Source of the DNA: Laburnicola sp. R22_1
Lineage: Eukaryota > Ascomycota > Dothideomycetes > Pleosporales > Didymosphaeriaceae
Direction of reading: 5' to 3'
DNA: 64,000 nucleotides
Assembly (NCBI GenBank): GCA_014281115.1
Contig: JACONQ010000003.1
Span: forward strand, 2,356,001 to 2,420,000
Position numbers and translations under genes: made by a program. Under the pieces are notes generated by a model. The model saw nothing but the letters and a program-made list of their open reading frames with translations. It had not been told where the DNA came from and searched no databases. The first letter of the stretch is position 1, and every line of letters begins with the position of its first letter. Positions 45,887-56,900 of this stretch are shown one piece after another.

Positions 45887-46751
45887 GGGGGTCGCTTTCC
45901 CCGTCTTACGTATGGATGAGGCTGAATTTCAAGTTTTCCCCCCTCCTTGCTTGCCCGTTGCTGTGGGGACGTATGCTAACATCCGATCTGTCAGCCTTGG
46001 GGCATATCACGTGCTTTGGTCTTGGCTAACATCCTGTGAATAGTGATCGGCCGGCAAAAAAGTCAGATATCTCGCTGTAGACCTCCGTATATTTCTTCAA
46101 CGTGGTTTGAATTCGAGCAAGCGTTCGAGCAGGCCTTGTGAGTAGTCCAACGGCCTTCAGAACGGCGATTTGTACCAGACGAGCTCGGGACAGTCTTCTT
46201 CGATGAAAAACTTACGACTCTATCCTTTGTGTAACATTGGTACGTGCTGTCAAGACGCATATGCCTACTTAGGCCATTCATTAACTATATGCTCGAATTA
46301 ACAGCGCGCTTGGTGTGCTCGAAAAGTTTGCGGCGGACACGAATATGCTGAGCACGAACCCGGAAGCGATCCTGAAGAAGCGACTCTGCGACAATTGCCT
46401 TCAGCAGAGTTCTGTGTGCGACATAGTTTCACAAGATTGATGGTTGTTAGAGTGGTCGTTCTCCTGATCACCCCGCAGTGTGAGTTGGGGAGAAAGACCG
46501 GTTGGCACAGCCCTGGAGTCGACCAGGACGGACGTACCTCTAGCGCCGCATTGGTTACATTTACTCCCTGGTCCACCGTACTCCATGACTCGCGGATTGC
46601 TGCGTCGCTTCCTCTCCATGTCAGCTCTCGGCACACGTTCTATTTCCCATCGCAATATTTTGGAAAAGCTGGTTATATACAGCACAACGCCTTCTCTCAT
46701 TTCAGCAACGAGTCTTCATAGGCCGAGGCGGATCAAGCTCCGAGCGCAGGC
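45887..46751. other. Intergenic with one exon-like stretch
   Basis: 46305..46438 follows a good acceptor (ttaacag) and encodes ALGVLEKFAADTNMLSTNPE and about 24 more residues before a stop. No upstream exon could be joined with confidence, so it may be a fragment of a lost gene. Confidence 0.3.
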
Positions 46752-47070
46752 ATGGCCGCACCACCCCCAGCCCATTACCCATGTCGAGATGGTATGTATA
46801 CCGCCTGGTGCAACCGTCAGTGCTTGGACAAGTAGCTCACACGAGACAGAGAGCCAAAACAAGTCGAAGGGCTTGGGGTCGGCTGCTCCATCCATGGAAA
46901 ACGAGGATTCAGCGCTTCCGCCTGGAGACCGCCAGCAGGAGACTCAGCAAGAGATCCAGCACAAGACTCAGCCAAGCACTGAGCGCGCCTCGACTGGTGC
47001 CTGGAAAAGACTGAAGCGAAAATGGTCTTTGGGCGGAAAGCATGCCCCACGCACTTCCAACACGGGTTAA
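46752..47070 (+). CDS. Possible small basic protein
   Basis: Exons 46752..46791 and 46850..47070 would give 86 residues: MAAPPPAHYPCRD, then a Gln/Glu-rich low-complexity part, then a basic C terminus (WKRLKRKWSLGGK). The 58-nt intron has a GTATGT donor and ACAG acceptor and the frame is kept across it. No domain is recognised. The low-complexity frame is more protein-like than the alternatives, but coding status is uncertain. Confidence 0.3.
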
Positions 47071-50000
47071 ACGGAATAACCATTCAGTTCGTTGCAGCTT
47101 CGGCCAGAATCTCCAATAAGTCGGGGCCTACGCCTGGAGGGTCCACTGTTAAGTAGTGCAGGAAGAGCTCCAGATACGACCACTCTGCCTCGACACCACA
47201 GTTGAAGAAGACGACAGCGGGCGCAGGAAGATGGCGGCTGTGGTGAGAATGGGCAATTGAACACACGAGCTTCACACATACACTTGCTTCTGCGGAGTCC
47301 CTTTGCATTGCATCTCATAAGGTCGTTTCAGCGATAATATATTACACCTCCACCCTACCTATGCTGTGTCTTGTTGTTTTTTACCAATTCCGCCGAGTAC
47401 CAACCATCACTGAAGTCCTCGAGCAACGTGACGGAATCGGGCATCGTCGCTCTCATGATATATTAAAGAAGAACGAAGGACCATTGTCCAGCCGGACAAG
47501 CACCATGAGGAGTCGCCTTATCACCTGGCTTGCGTCACCAGACCGGAACGCACATCTCGCATGACCTCCACCAATCACGCAGTATGAGACCCTAGCTGCC
47601 TCCACGACTCGAGCTCCACCAAACGGCTGCTCCCTCCGCTCCACCCTGAAGCTCCTTTGTTCCGAGGCGCACCCGCCTTTCCCAGCCACTGATGTCGTAA
47701 CAGTATATCCAGGCTCCAGGGGCTCAACGGAAGTATCTCCACTGACTCAACCGCAGCATCCAGTAACCAGGTTCTCGGTATATGATCGGGCATCTGACAT
47801 AACGGTCTTGGAACCGTGCCGCAAAAGGCAGCTGGTACGGAGCGGCGAATCGGAGGTTCCAACAGAACCGGGCGCGCGTGGGTGGATGAGTGGATCTCCT
47901 GCTAAGAACGATAACGCGTCAAACGATGCTGTTAGGCGCCCAGGCTGGCGTGGACACCATGGGGCTTCCAGTGTATGACGGGCGGGGTGAGCATACTACG
48001 CTCACGAGCGTGCAGAGATGGACTATCGCCGCGTCAGTTTCGGAGTCCCGAGAATAATAAGCATCTAGCGATCGCTCGAAGATGCGTGACGGCATAAGCG
48101 CCGGTGCGCGTGATGCCTTCGACGAGTCGAGCGCGGAGGTAAACTTCAACGGCAGCGAAAGGCAGCGAAAAGAGGCAATGGCACCAGGGAAAGTGAGGGC
48201 TCGGTGGAAGAACAAGACTGGGGAGAAAATGCACGGCTCGCGGACACCTTTTGCTGAATTTTTGCGGGTGGCTGGAACACTGGGAGGCCGCCATGCGGCT
48301 CATTCCCGCCCCCTCACCCCCGCGACTCTGCAGCAGAAGGTTTGTTGAGCCGACTGAGCTGGCACCATCAGCGGGACTAAGGAGATTGAAGCACGGTTAG
48401 GGTCGGATATTATAAGATCACGTGAATACGTGCAAGCAAGTTTTGAGAGGAGAGCAAAGAGGCAGCATGAAGAAGTCGACGCGTCGATGTCGTGACCCAA
48501 GAAGAGAAACCACGCCTGTCTAAAACATCGCACTGAGGGCATTCGTCCATGAAGGCGTCCATATGCTACCGGTATAGTGGTCTAGCTTTGGCGGCGAACC
48601 CACACCCAACGGACGCTTCGACTTGCCGCTACATGAAACGTAGGGTACATAGAAGCACGATCTATTGCCACCAACGCCGTCGCCGCTGGTACACGGCATC
48701 CAATCGGTGGCGGTTTTCTAAAGCAGAGCGAGGCCCGATGTCCCACAGCTCCACAGCGCACTTCTCGATTGAAGCCAGAGATCAAAGTGCAGTCGACTCC
48801 AGCACAGGCAGAAGTCCGTCGAAAAACAAGCCAGCAGCAGACCCCCTGCTCTGTTATCACCGCGGAGCTGAGTCTTAGCACAGCCCAGGCCTTGTCCAAA
48901 AGTTTGTACAACATCCACACCCCCCCCTTTGAGCAGCAGGTATCTGACCGTTAGGGTAGCTTGCCGCCAACCGACCAGAGCCTCTATTAACACAGTTATG
49001 CACGCACTGTGTGCGTTTTATATCATCTGTATCTTACTGACATAAAATTCGGGTCGCGTTGCCGACATGACGATCTCTCCGAGACCTTCTAGGAGCCTCA
49101 TCATACCGGGATTGGGTCAGCAACAAGTGGGTCCGACCGGTGAAAAGATAAAGATACGAACGTATAGGGCACGCTCGCACGGGAACTCGAAGTCCCGGTC
49201 TCATACCAATTGATTCGATCGTCACTGAGGTACAGTATACCCTTGGCTGCTGGCCAAAACCACCATCCTTGTCACCGATGCATTCTCTGGAGTTTGGTGA
49301 CGTTATGGGAACCTTAGCCTCCTTGGACGCTAAGTCAGATTATCTCGTGTTGCCGGCATGGTGTTTCGAAGGGCGCTTGGGCAGTTTGCCTGCTTTAACC
49401 AAGAATAGCTAGATATTCACTAACTCGCTGCTTCTCAACTACCTTTCATTGGCTGTTCTGCTGTGTAACCGTTGGCTCGTTCAACCCCCTTTCCTTATGA
49501 TTTTTCTTCCAGTGTCTGCATTTGCGTTCTTTCCAAGAAGCATATGGCAAAGTATCGCAGGCGCTGCACTAGAACTGTGTTAAATTTGTGCACGAACATG
49601 GGACAAAGCCGCCGGCCGTCTTAATGGCCATTGGTGTATCGTAGAGTTGGATACTGGAACAACGGCACGTTGTTCAGCTTCTACGTATGTGCAGTAGTCA
49701 TCTAACACCTCGTACCGGGACTTAGCGGTACGATCATACAGGGTACCGGGGTCTCAAAATTTTATGCTCAAATTATGCACGTATTCCACATCAACTACAA
49801 GGCCAAGTACGCGTAGTGGAAGCGCGCAATGGAGAGTTTGTTTGTGTTTCAACGTGGCCCGAAGCGCTCGTCATTTGTTGTGCATCATCTCCTCCCCAAC
49901 CCCATCGAGCTAGACCACAGTCAATCGTCCGTACAAGGGCGATGGAAGAAGCGGAAATTAGGTAGACGTGCACGGTCCTGAGGCACCTGATCCTCGCTCC

Positions 50001-51326
50001 CAACGGCGGCCGTACGCGGCACGGGCGCGTTTAATGTACAGGGCATGACGAGAGACGCCAGGCTGCTCTTTGAAAGTTTGGCGCATGTTCTTGGGGTCCA
50101 TGTCGGTTCGCGATTATTCCAACTTTCTCGATCACATCGGCCCTCTTTCGCTTGTCGAGATCTCCTCATGTGAGCCCGCCGTCGCCACTTTCTCCCCCTC
50201 TCCTAAGAGCAGATTCATCATCATCTGATCAAGCTCGAAGTTTCTCGTCCTTGCTTAGCCTTTAGAAGAGCTCCGCTCTTCCCTGATCGAAGCCCATCGC
50301 GTGCTGGTAGACCTTTTCGTCCACTCTCGAACATTGATTGATATCTAGACGCGCAGAAGACGCTTCGCTGGCAAAGTCTTTTATGTATGTACATCATGAT
50401 CCCTTCACACCTCCTACGCGCTAACAAAGCTGCCCTACCTAGTCAACATCGAACCCTGTCTCCGATCGAATCTCTCACGGTACGCGACGGCCCAACCCGC
50501 GCCCCACAAACGTTCTGCATGATAATGTTGTCGAATGCGATGTGGTTTAAGTGGTGGAATGATGAGTCGCTTGGGCGCGGGCGCGGCAGTGACAGCGGCA
50601 GTTGACAGGGGCGCCAAAGGAAGCGATTGGACGGCACTTGCCGTGCGATGAACGATGGGACGACAATCATGCCCATGGACGGCATTGCATGAGCGACGGT
50701 GACAACGAGAAAGCGCTTTGGTGGGGGTGTGATCAATAAGGACGCAATGGCTGTTCAGTGACGCGAGCAGGCGTCGTTGAGCGGAGCTTTGCATCACACT
50801 GCATAGAATCATTACACATATATAAGGCGTAATATGAGGTTTGGCATTATCTAAAGAAAAGGGACTTTTACTATATCTATTAAAGCGATGGCAAGGAAAC
50901 CCGTTGACGCAGCACAGTGGAGCTGTGCGGATGTTGCCGGCGTTGTGCAACACCTTACCGCAAGCACTGCAGCGCAAGCTCGAGCATCGTGACGAGAGGT
51001 CAACGGAAGCTACCATCAGGGACGACGAAGCTGTGAACAGCATTGTTTGCTTCGGCTGTGAGCATGCTATGCTGGGACTGTGTGGATGCGGAGAAAAATA
51101 GCCCGGGATTTTTGGATGTGAAATTGTAGTTGTTGAAGATGCTCTGAGGCCACGCAGATTACCCGGGCATTATATACCGGCCAAACAAACTTTTGGAGGG
51201 CACGTTGTGCGCAAATAGCACCCACTGTAGCGTCGATATCGGCAACACTGCGAGATCTATATAAAAAACTCAGCCACAGTGCACCCGAAAATTAACACCG
51301 CGCCTGTCTTCACTTACCTTTCGAGT
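47071..51326. other. Gene-free 4.3 kb stretch
   Basis: No supported gene or element. Open frames of 60-200 codons occur on both strands and overlap one another; none shows a domain or convincing splice sites. A TATA-like tatataaa lies near 51261, facing plus, with no matching plus-strand gene. Confidence 0.45.
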
Positions 51327-51931
51327 CTATTGCTTGCGTCGCACCTTCTGCAACAGTATTTCTCCTGAGCCTGAAGATCTCTTCGCCGCGAAGCTCTGCT
51401 GTGATTGTTCTGCGGCTTTGCCCTTCTGGGGTTGTTCTGCTGCCTTGCCCTTCTGAACAGACATGGTGGCCTTGGGAGCTGCAGCGTTATGTGCGGTTGC
51501 CTGCTTCTGTGTGTGTATTTTTGTTGCGTTGGAGGCCCCAGAGGTGGTGTTTGTGTTGTCTGCGGAGTCGGAAGCGGCGGGCGCGGCCACGCTCTGCTCT
51601 ACGGCTTTACCCTTCTGAACAGAGGTGACCTCGGGAGCTGCGGCGTCTTGTGCGCGGCTGCGCTCATATGTATGTACTCTTGCTGCGTTGGGAGTTTCGG
51701 ATGCGCCATGCGTATTGACTGCGGAGCTTGAAGCGGTGGTTGCATCTACTCTCCGAATGCTGCCGGTGTGCTGTTGCGGGCCTGCAGCGATGCTACAGTC
51801 AGGTGCGTAACATTTCCCTCGCCCGGAGAAGCGATCTGTGGAGTTAGCACTTAGTATAAAAGTGCAATTCGGCTATACATACCAATACGTTGCGGACTGG
51901 CTAAGGGTATCAATATCGTATACCTGGACAT
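51327..51931 (-). CDS. Hypothetical protein with imperfect internal repeats
   Basis: Minus-strand exons 51883..51931 and 51327..51835 (47-nt intron, GTATGT donor, CACAG acceptor) join in frame to 185 residues starting MSRYTILIPLASPQRI. After GKCYAPDCSIAAG the protein is rich in Ala, Ser, Thr and Gln and consists of two related units of about 55 residues. Each ends in AAPxxT-SVQKGKAxEQ, and the second has an extra copy of the QKGKAAEQ segment. The C terminus is basic (LLQKVRRKQ). No domain is recognised and a signal peptide is not clear. The opposite strand is also open (51405..51731) but reads as an improbable Cys/Leu-rich chain. A tandem repeat in a lineage-type gene often varies in copy number. 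Confidence 0.5.
51443..51742. repeat. Imperfect tandem repeat, about 165-bp period
   Basis: The block beginning ttacccttctgaacagaggt (from about 51607) repeats the block from about 51443 (ttgcccttctgaacagacat), and both continue with a similar gggagctgc.gcgtt/ct pattern. It lies inside the coding region described above. Confidence 0.6.
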
Positions 51932-52971
51932 GTCTTCGTTCCCGTGGTACAAAAAAAGGAGACGGGGGTTCGCGAGGAAGCTGAGGATGTCACTCTGCTA
52001 TTAAAATGTTCGTTAGCAAAAAGATGTAAAAGAAAAGGAAATATCGAAGTACTGCTTAACTGTTTTGTGGGACATCGAAAGGCTGACTCCAAGGCGGTTA
52101 ACTAACTCGGTCTAGCTCTAGGGGAAGCGGACGCGCGAGCTAGGAAGAAAGCTCTGGGTGTCAAAATGAGTCGCGGACGCGCTACACGTCCAAATCCAGC
52201 ACACCGGTTTAGTTGAGGTACATCCGGGGAGGTACGGGAGCGTGGCGTGCATTCTGCAGGGAGATGAAGGTCCACATGAGGGTATTGCAATCCAAGACTC
52301 GTTACGCCCTAAATCCTTCGGATGTACCCGTAGAGGATATCTACGCTGTAAGATCAGCGGTATATTAGTAGCGTGCACTTTTGGGAGTGTTTGTCGCCAT
52401 TGCACATTTTCCGTCCGTGGCCATAGAGCTAATAAAGCATACAGAGACTGTAATAAGAATGGGCAGAGCCCGTCGAAGATTTCCCGATCTGCATGAGGGT
52501 TCTTTAAATAGAGCGATGCATTGGCCATGGGTGGGACTCGCAGCCTTCATAAGAGCACGTTTGTTCTATCCTCTAGCGTTGGCCCATGTGCATAGAAGAG
52601 TCTGGAGCACTGAGTAGATCTTTCCCATGTTGTCACCTGCACGGCGCCAGTACGATTAAGTGGTAGACAGCTAGAAAAGATGGGCGATGTTGAACCGTTT
52701 ACCATAGGTACCACATTTTACTTCGATTTGTCTGTTTTTATTAGCATAAGTACCTGCAGCAAAGAAAGAGAACCAAGAGAGATAAAAAGTAAGATTACAG
52801 ACGCATATGATCTTGGTACATGGAGTCTTTAGAGACTGCGTGGCTGACATCTGCTTGCAGCCTTCCAAGGTTGTAAAATGGCACATGGACCGTGCGCGCT
52901 GATGTTGGTGGTTCACTGCTCGACTCGTTGCACCCAACCCCCAACCCCCCAACCACAACAACACAGTGCCA
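51932..52971. other. Intergenic
   Basis: About 1 kb between two minus-strand genes. No gene supported. A C-rich/A-rich strip near 52930-52965 precedes the DUF6594 stop. Confidence 0.45.
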
Positions 52972-53942
52972 TCAACAACCGATGTCTCCGCTACCTGTAT
53001 TTGAGACGAACACGGTGGCAACGGCGAAGAACGCAGCTGTCGCAGCATACATCTCGATCCTACGCGACGGGCTACCAGCCAGCAGCTTCACCGACACCGA
53101 GAAGACTGTCCCCAAGGCTCCAACGACTCCAAGGCGCGCGTCCAGTGGTCCGGTATGAGCAAGCGCAAACATAGTACCCGTTAGGAGGAGGGAAACGAGG
53201 ATACATGTCAAAATATCCAGGCTTTCGACAACGGCGTGATAACGGTGATGAGGTGGGTCCGTCTGACGGATGCTGCTCTTGTCTTTGCGGTCCTTGGTAC
53301 TGCGAAAATGCCGAAGGATGTGCTTTTCGATCCACGGCTGCACGTGCTTTTCGATCCATGGGGCTACCTCCACGACCTTCTCGCCCAGGTAATCTATCTG
53401 AGGTAGCGCTCGCCATGCGCACCCATCATTGAGCTCCGACGGACCCAGGTGGAAGCTTTCGTCCTCACCTGTAATGGCGAAAACGTCCTTTTCAAAGAAG
53501 GGAACCTTGTTGTATTCTGCCAAGTGTTTGGTAGCGTAAGTCGCTTGGCCAGGAAAGTTCATAATCTGCTGACTTGTGCAGAGATCGTTACCTGCGCTGG
53601 ATTAGAACATTCCGGGAAGTGATATTCCTAGAGAATCGTACCGTATTGTCGCAAAGCCTCCTCATAGAGCTTCCAAGACGTGTTGTAGATATCGCCGTGT
53701 CTGGCTCTCATAACACTGCGCGGAATATCCAAGAGAGTCACCCCACTCGGTGCAGCAGGGTCCTTCCTCAACTCCTTCGTTACCTCGTCCCGGTATTCCA
53801 AGACGTCGGCCATATCGTCATGAAGTAGTTTGCCCCATTGCGCTGCGAAACGGCGGAACCGCCCAAGTTCTGGGAAGAAAGCGATATTCTCATAAAGTCG
53901 AGCGTATCCGGAGTCGACTTGCGGTGCGGATGTAGCTGCCAT
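52972..53942 (-). CDS. DUF6594 family membrane protein
   Basis: Minus-strand exons 53642..53942 and 52972..53591 (50-nt intron) give 306 residues. The N-terminal part FPELGRFRRFAAQWGKLLHD with following helices (MADVLEYRDEVTKELRKD, SWKLYEEALRQYG) is the characteristic start of DUF6594. The C terminus has three hydrophobic helices separated by short loops: ILTCILVSLLLTGTMFALA, GVVGALGTVFSVSVKLLAG and MYAATAAFFAVATVFVSN. A PWIEKHVQPWIEKHI duplication lies between. Membrane location is clear; function is unknown. A tataaag (minus; 54099..54105) lies about 160 bp before the start. The start Met is the first that fits the domain; the frame is open further upstream. Confidence 0.75.
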
Positions 53943-56900
53943 GTCAGCGTAGCTGAGTCGGCTAAACTGCTTTGGGGTGCGGACTTTGAACTCCGAACTC
54001 CACGCTGCAAGATGTAAAAGAAGTGGAAACAAAGAACAAGAACAATCTGCAAGTCGAGAAGCTTTTTGCGATAAAATCGATGCGGCACCTTCGGCAGGCT
54101 TTATAGAAAAGCCCAAGTCGTGCCTGTCTCCTCCTCAGGCATGTCAAAACGTACGAGTAATATCGCAGAGGAAACCGAGACATTGCACCGTGGTGCATAA
54201 GCCAATCCAGACACATTTCGAAGCGCGTGCCCTTGAGGAGACTCGATGAGGTCGAGTTGGGGTCGCATGCGATCGTAGACTGCCCCCAGGTATTCGCTGC
54301 CAATCAACAACTCGGTGAGACGCGGCTATCTGGCATTGGGTTCCGGAACCTTGACCTCATGATGAAAAGGAGACTGGCTGACTATGCACGGCATCGGTGT
54401 AGGCGCAGGAACCTACAAGTTATCAACCTCTGGTGACCCTCCCAAAACTATGCCGGCCCCGAAGACTTTGTGGCACAGTTCGTATGTTGCGATCCCTGCA
54501 GTAGTACAGCGCGCTTGACGACGTCAGCCTTGCGGAGATGGACGTTGGAGCCTCTGCTGGGCTTTTCGTACATTTAGTGTTAGGTGGCGACTGATTGTTG
54601 CTCACACGGAAGGCAGCATGTAGGGTTCCAGTCTCGGCTCTTCCGGCTTACACATTGGTTGATCGTGCAGGATGGTGTGTTGCCGTAACGATCGAATAGC
54701 GACCCTGCCTAGGCAGGAAGCGACAAACCCCTGGGCCCTTCACGCCCAACGCCCGTGGTCACGGCAAACGCGCATAGCCGCCTTTGCAATGACGGACCCC
54801 GAATAACATCTGCGTAGCCTCCCAACTGCGAAAACATCGCCCTTCGGAAGTGCGGATGCAGTGTCGAGGAAGGAGGGGAGGGATAGACTGCTCCAGGGGC
54901 TCCTGTTCAAAATACGACCTTGTCTTGGAGAAACGAGCCCGTCCTAAAAGCTAGCAGTAGTCACAGTCAATCATGGGAGGGAAAAGAGATAGGATACAGA
55001 CCGAATCGCCAAACGTATGTGGGGGCGCAATCGTTGACGTTTGATCCACGAATCACAAAATGGTCGTCTTCGTTGTCGTTCATCATTCGCCACTAACAAT
55101 CGCAGAGCCGCCTCGGAGTCTGTCCATTCGTTGCTTCCCAAATCCTCGGCGCTGAAGTAGTCGTTAATCCCTCAGCGTAATCGCACCTTGCACTCGGTGC
55201 ATCTGCTCCGGCTAAGCTCAGGACGTGATGGAACAGTGTGGTGCATATGGTCTCCCGTCCATCCAAAGGTGGTGTGTTGTTTCTGCCTGATAGTCGGGTT
55301 CTATGCAGTCTGGCGCGCGACAACAGATGCGGCGATTCCAGTAGCAAACGATCGCATACCTCCCTGATGGCTGCGATGTCATCCCAATCAATGATGGCAC
55401 AGTAAGCCCATGGGGCTGTGACGATAGGCAGGGAAAATTGGCTTCACGAGGGCTGGGGTGACGATGCCCAATGGCCCCCCTCCACACACTGCGCAAAGCC
55501 TTGCTGACCACCAACTTCAGATGCTGCGTCCCTCACGTCTCTTCTTTAGAATGGTTAATACTAAGCGCTCAATAAGCATCTACCGGTGGATGTCGTTGTC
55601 GCGAATATGTAGGTCGGTGTTGTGGTGGTGGAGAAGGGTGTCCTGGCGAGAAAGAGGCTCGCAGGCGAACCAAGAAGCGAAAGATCCGAGCTATAGCTCG
55701 CATAGCTCGGATGACAAGCACAAGCGACTATATCCATGCACTGCTATTTTGGATCGCAAAGTAAGTCTTGTAAGCTGCGGATTGCATTTTTTGGGCATAT
55801 TACTGATTCGCTGAAGGTGCTGATGTACTCATATGCTAGGAAATATTGTAGAGTTAGCCGCCTGGTCCTGCTAGCCTTGCTCGGCATACATGGTACGCTA
55901 AGAAAGATCTGCAGCTTATCATACGTGCTCACGAACACTACAGTGTCCCCGAACGGTCGCCAAACCAGTCTCATTGCTTTACCTTGATTCACAGCGTTTT
56001 TTTTAGCACACCTACAGCTTTCTCTCACAGCGTTATACCGTGTACGGAACGTGCGCGAAGTATTCTTCATGACAGCTTATCATACATTCTGGCGGTGCAC
56101 ACAATGGTTTCATTCTGCCACAACGCACACCGGGCGGCTATGGATCGGAATTAGATAGCCGCTTCAATGCCTCATTCTCGTTTGTCTGTAGCTTTGAATC
56201 AGTTGCTGAAAATTCGTGGAGTCTTAGACCGGTCTTCCGCGTTCAAGCTGCTCCAGGATAAAATCCGCGAATTACGAAGATTACACAGAGGTGCATATCT
56301 CCAGTCTACAGACTTCAGACCCATATCCTACCAAGATGTTACTCAGCCCACAATACTGATCAAACCAAATACGTTGTTCGAGGAGCCTAGTATGGTTGGG
56401 GTGTGAGGACGGTCCCTCCTGATGACTATTTTACCGCGCCCTTCATTGAAATAGGACTACCCTACGACACTTACGATATAAAAACAATCGAATGACTCGA
56501 CTTTTTATTCAATCATCACAAAAGAAGTCTCGACGGCGGGAACTGCCTGGGAGATGAGCCATGTAGAAACAACATGGCAAGGCGAGTGTTACCAATTCAA
56601 CCGCATCGTTGCGAACATGCATTCTGCAAAGGGACAAGGTAGTCATTCCAAGTATGAGCTGCTATCCATAATACACATGCTCACAGCAGCCTTGGAGTAT
56701 TGCTATGCGAGACTGATATCACAATTTTTCGCCTTCTGCAAAGACAACAGTCGTAAAACAGAGGTCCATTGACAATTACCACTTTAGTTTTACAGACAAT
56801 GAGGTCGTTCTGCGGAAACAATATAATCCGCGCCGCTGCGTGTAATGGGATAAGCGTTTCCGCACTGCGGATACCGCGCTGACGCAGTTGTGCATAAGGC

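Noticed and set aside
50435..51043. 202-codon minus-strand open frame
   Set aside because: Ser/Arg/Cys-rich composition without domain pattern, with another overlapping frame on the same strand; no promoter or family support.
51405..51731. Plus-strand Cys/Leu-rich frame that could pass as a secreted Cys-rich protein
   Set aside because: It is antisense to a minus-strand frame that splices cleanly and shows protein-level repeats; the Cys pattern follows from the repeat on the other strand.
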